Translations under genes and position numbers: made by a program | Part shown: piece after piece, positions 63,542 to 64,000 of the stretch | Layout of the letters: each line of letters begins with the position of its first letter | How positions within the stretch are numbered: the first letter of the stretch is position 1 | Source: Phycisphaerales bacterium | GTDB taxonomy: Bacteria; Planctomycetota; Phycisphaerae; Phycisphaerales; SM1A02 | Direction of reading: 5' to 3' | NCBI GenBank assembly: GCA_014238205.1 | Contig: JABABM010000001.1 | Location: 62,001 to 126,000, forward strand | DNA length: 64,000 nt | The notes under the pieces: generated by a model | Databases searched by the model: none | What the model was told of the DNA's origin: nothing | The model's input: the letters and a program-made list of their open reading frames with translations, nothing else

Positions 63542-63570
63542 CTGCTTCCTGCTCAACTGGGATCCATGGG

Positions 63571-63596
63571 AAACAGGCCGCTTCCGCGGCCTGTTT
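63571..63596 (-). terminator. Intrinsic terminator of the tRNA cluster
   Basis: A perfect 11-bp stem (63571-63581 with 63586-63596) has a GGAA tetraloop on the minus strand and ends in a TTT run. It lies between tRNA-Pro and the methyltransferase gene and should end the tRNA transcript. Confidence 0.8.
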
Positions 63597-63600
63597 TGAA

Positions 63601-63674
<74 letters not shown>

Positions 63675-63694
63675 TATGGCCTGGCCATCGGTAA

Positions 63695-63777
63695 TGGGCG
63701 AGACAGGATTCGAACCTGTGAAGGCGTACGCCAGCAGATTTACAGTCTGCCCCCTTTGTCCACTTGGGTACTCGCCC
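63695..63777 (-). tRNA. tRNA-Tyr (anticodon GTA)
   Basis: The minus-strand gene has acceptor stem GGGCGAG/CTCGCCC. The anticodon arm is CAGA-CTGTAAA-TCTG, giving anticodon GTA. A long variable arm (CTGGCGTACGCC) marks a class II tRNA, as expected for bacterial tRNA-Tyr. The T loop is GTTCGAATC. Discriminator A is encoded and CCA is not. It lies 20 bases from tRNA-Pro. Confidence 0.95.
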
Positions 63778-63846
63778 GCAAGGGGGGCAGTCTAGCCGCC
63801 TCCGACAGGCCGGGCAAGAAATGAAAGGGGTCCCAAGAGGGAGGAA

Positions 63847-63919
63847 AGCCGCCGGGCGGACTCGAACCGCCGACCTCAAGATTACAAATCATGCGCTCTG
63901 CCAACTGAGCTACGGCGGC
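63847..63919 (-). tRNA. tRNA-Thr (anticodon TGT)
   Basis: The minus-strand gene has acceptor stem GCCGCCG/CGGCGGC, D arm GCTCAGTTGGCAGAGC and T loop GTTCGAGTC. The anticodon arm CATGA-TTTGTAA-TCTTG gives anticodon TGT. One base pair in its stem (29-41) is a T-T mismatch. CCA is not encoded. It is the promoter-proximal gene of the three-tRNA cluster. Confidence 0.93.
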
Positions 63920-64000
63920 CTGATTGAGCAGGGTATGCGGCAGGGGGCAGGCAGGCAATCCGGGGCACCGAGTGCCGTTCCTGGATATCAGAAGCTGCAT

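Overview
The window looks like chromosomal DNA of a planctomycete, most likely a marine member of the Phycisphaerae. The reasons are a moderately high G+C content, a DUF1501/DUF1800 gene pair, several secreted proteins ending in paired dockerin-like 'DxNxDGxVDxxDLLxxIxxWG' tags, a very long SecA, a full flagellar export cluster, and outer-membrane assembly lipoproteins of the LptE and BamD kind. This assignment is inferred from gene content; no rRNA gene is present. I see no phage, transposon or CRISPR array. Coding density is high and many genes overlap by ATGA.

Layout. (1) 0.2-11.1 kb, minus strand: a run of exported or membrane proteins: DUF1800, DUF1501, an NHL-repeat protein, a small YtkA/FixH-like lipoprotein, a di-heme MauG-type peroxidase, a choice-of-anchor-B protein with a dockerin tag, and a DCC thioredoxin-like/lipase-maturation-factor fusion. 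A CopA copper ATPase lies just upstream. (2) 13.4-22.7 kb: secA, an unknown membrane protein with a DUF4442 thioesterase-like protein, a TIM-barrel sugar isomerase coupled to gamma-glutamyltransferase, and an FmdB-like protein. (3) 22.8-32.1 kb: housekeeping genes tsf, rpsB, pyrC, a shortened uvrC, a DUF167 gene and ftsH, plus LptE-like and BamD-like genes and a cysteine-rich lipoprotein. (4) 32.5-41.7 kb, plus strand: fliO-fliP-fliQ-fliR-flhB-flhA-flhF-flhG followed by the flagellar sigma factor, encoding the export gate, flagellar placement and late-gene transcription. (5) 41.7-44.7 kb: an orphan CoA-transferase subunit B, an ALDH7-type dehydrogenase and a Nudix protein. (6) 44.7-57.3 kb: two tandem giant FG-GAP/dockerin paralogues, a small basic protein, an FHA-GspE fusion ATPase and a beta-helix protein. 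(7) 57.4-63.9 kb: two-subunit 2-oxoacid:ferredoxin oxidoreductase, mnmG, an RlmL-like methyltransferase and three tRNA genes (Thr, Tyr, Pro).

The most notable observations are proteins that keep their family architecture but lack the signature catalytic motif. FlhB lacks the NPTH autocleavage site, the RlmL-like methyltransferase lacks NPPY, the FmdB-like protein lacks its zinc cysteines, and UvrC lacks its C-terminal helix-hairpin-helix domain. Also notable are the tandem giant FG-GAP pair sharing an exactly conserved 19-residue insert, and a copper/redox-flavoured secreted cluster.
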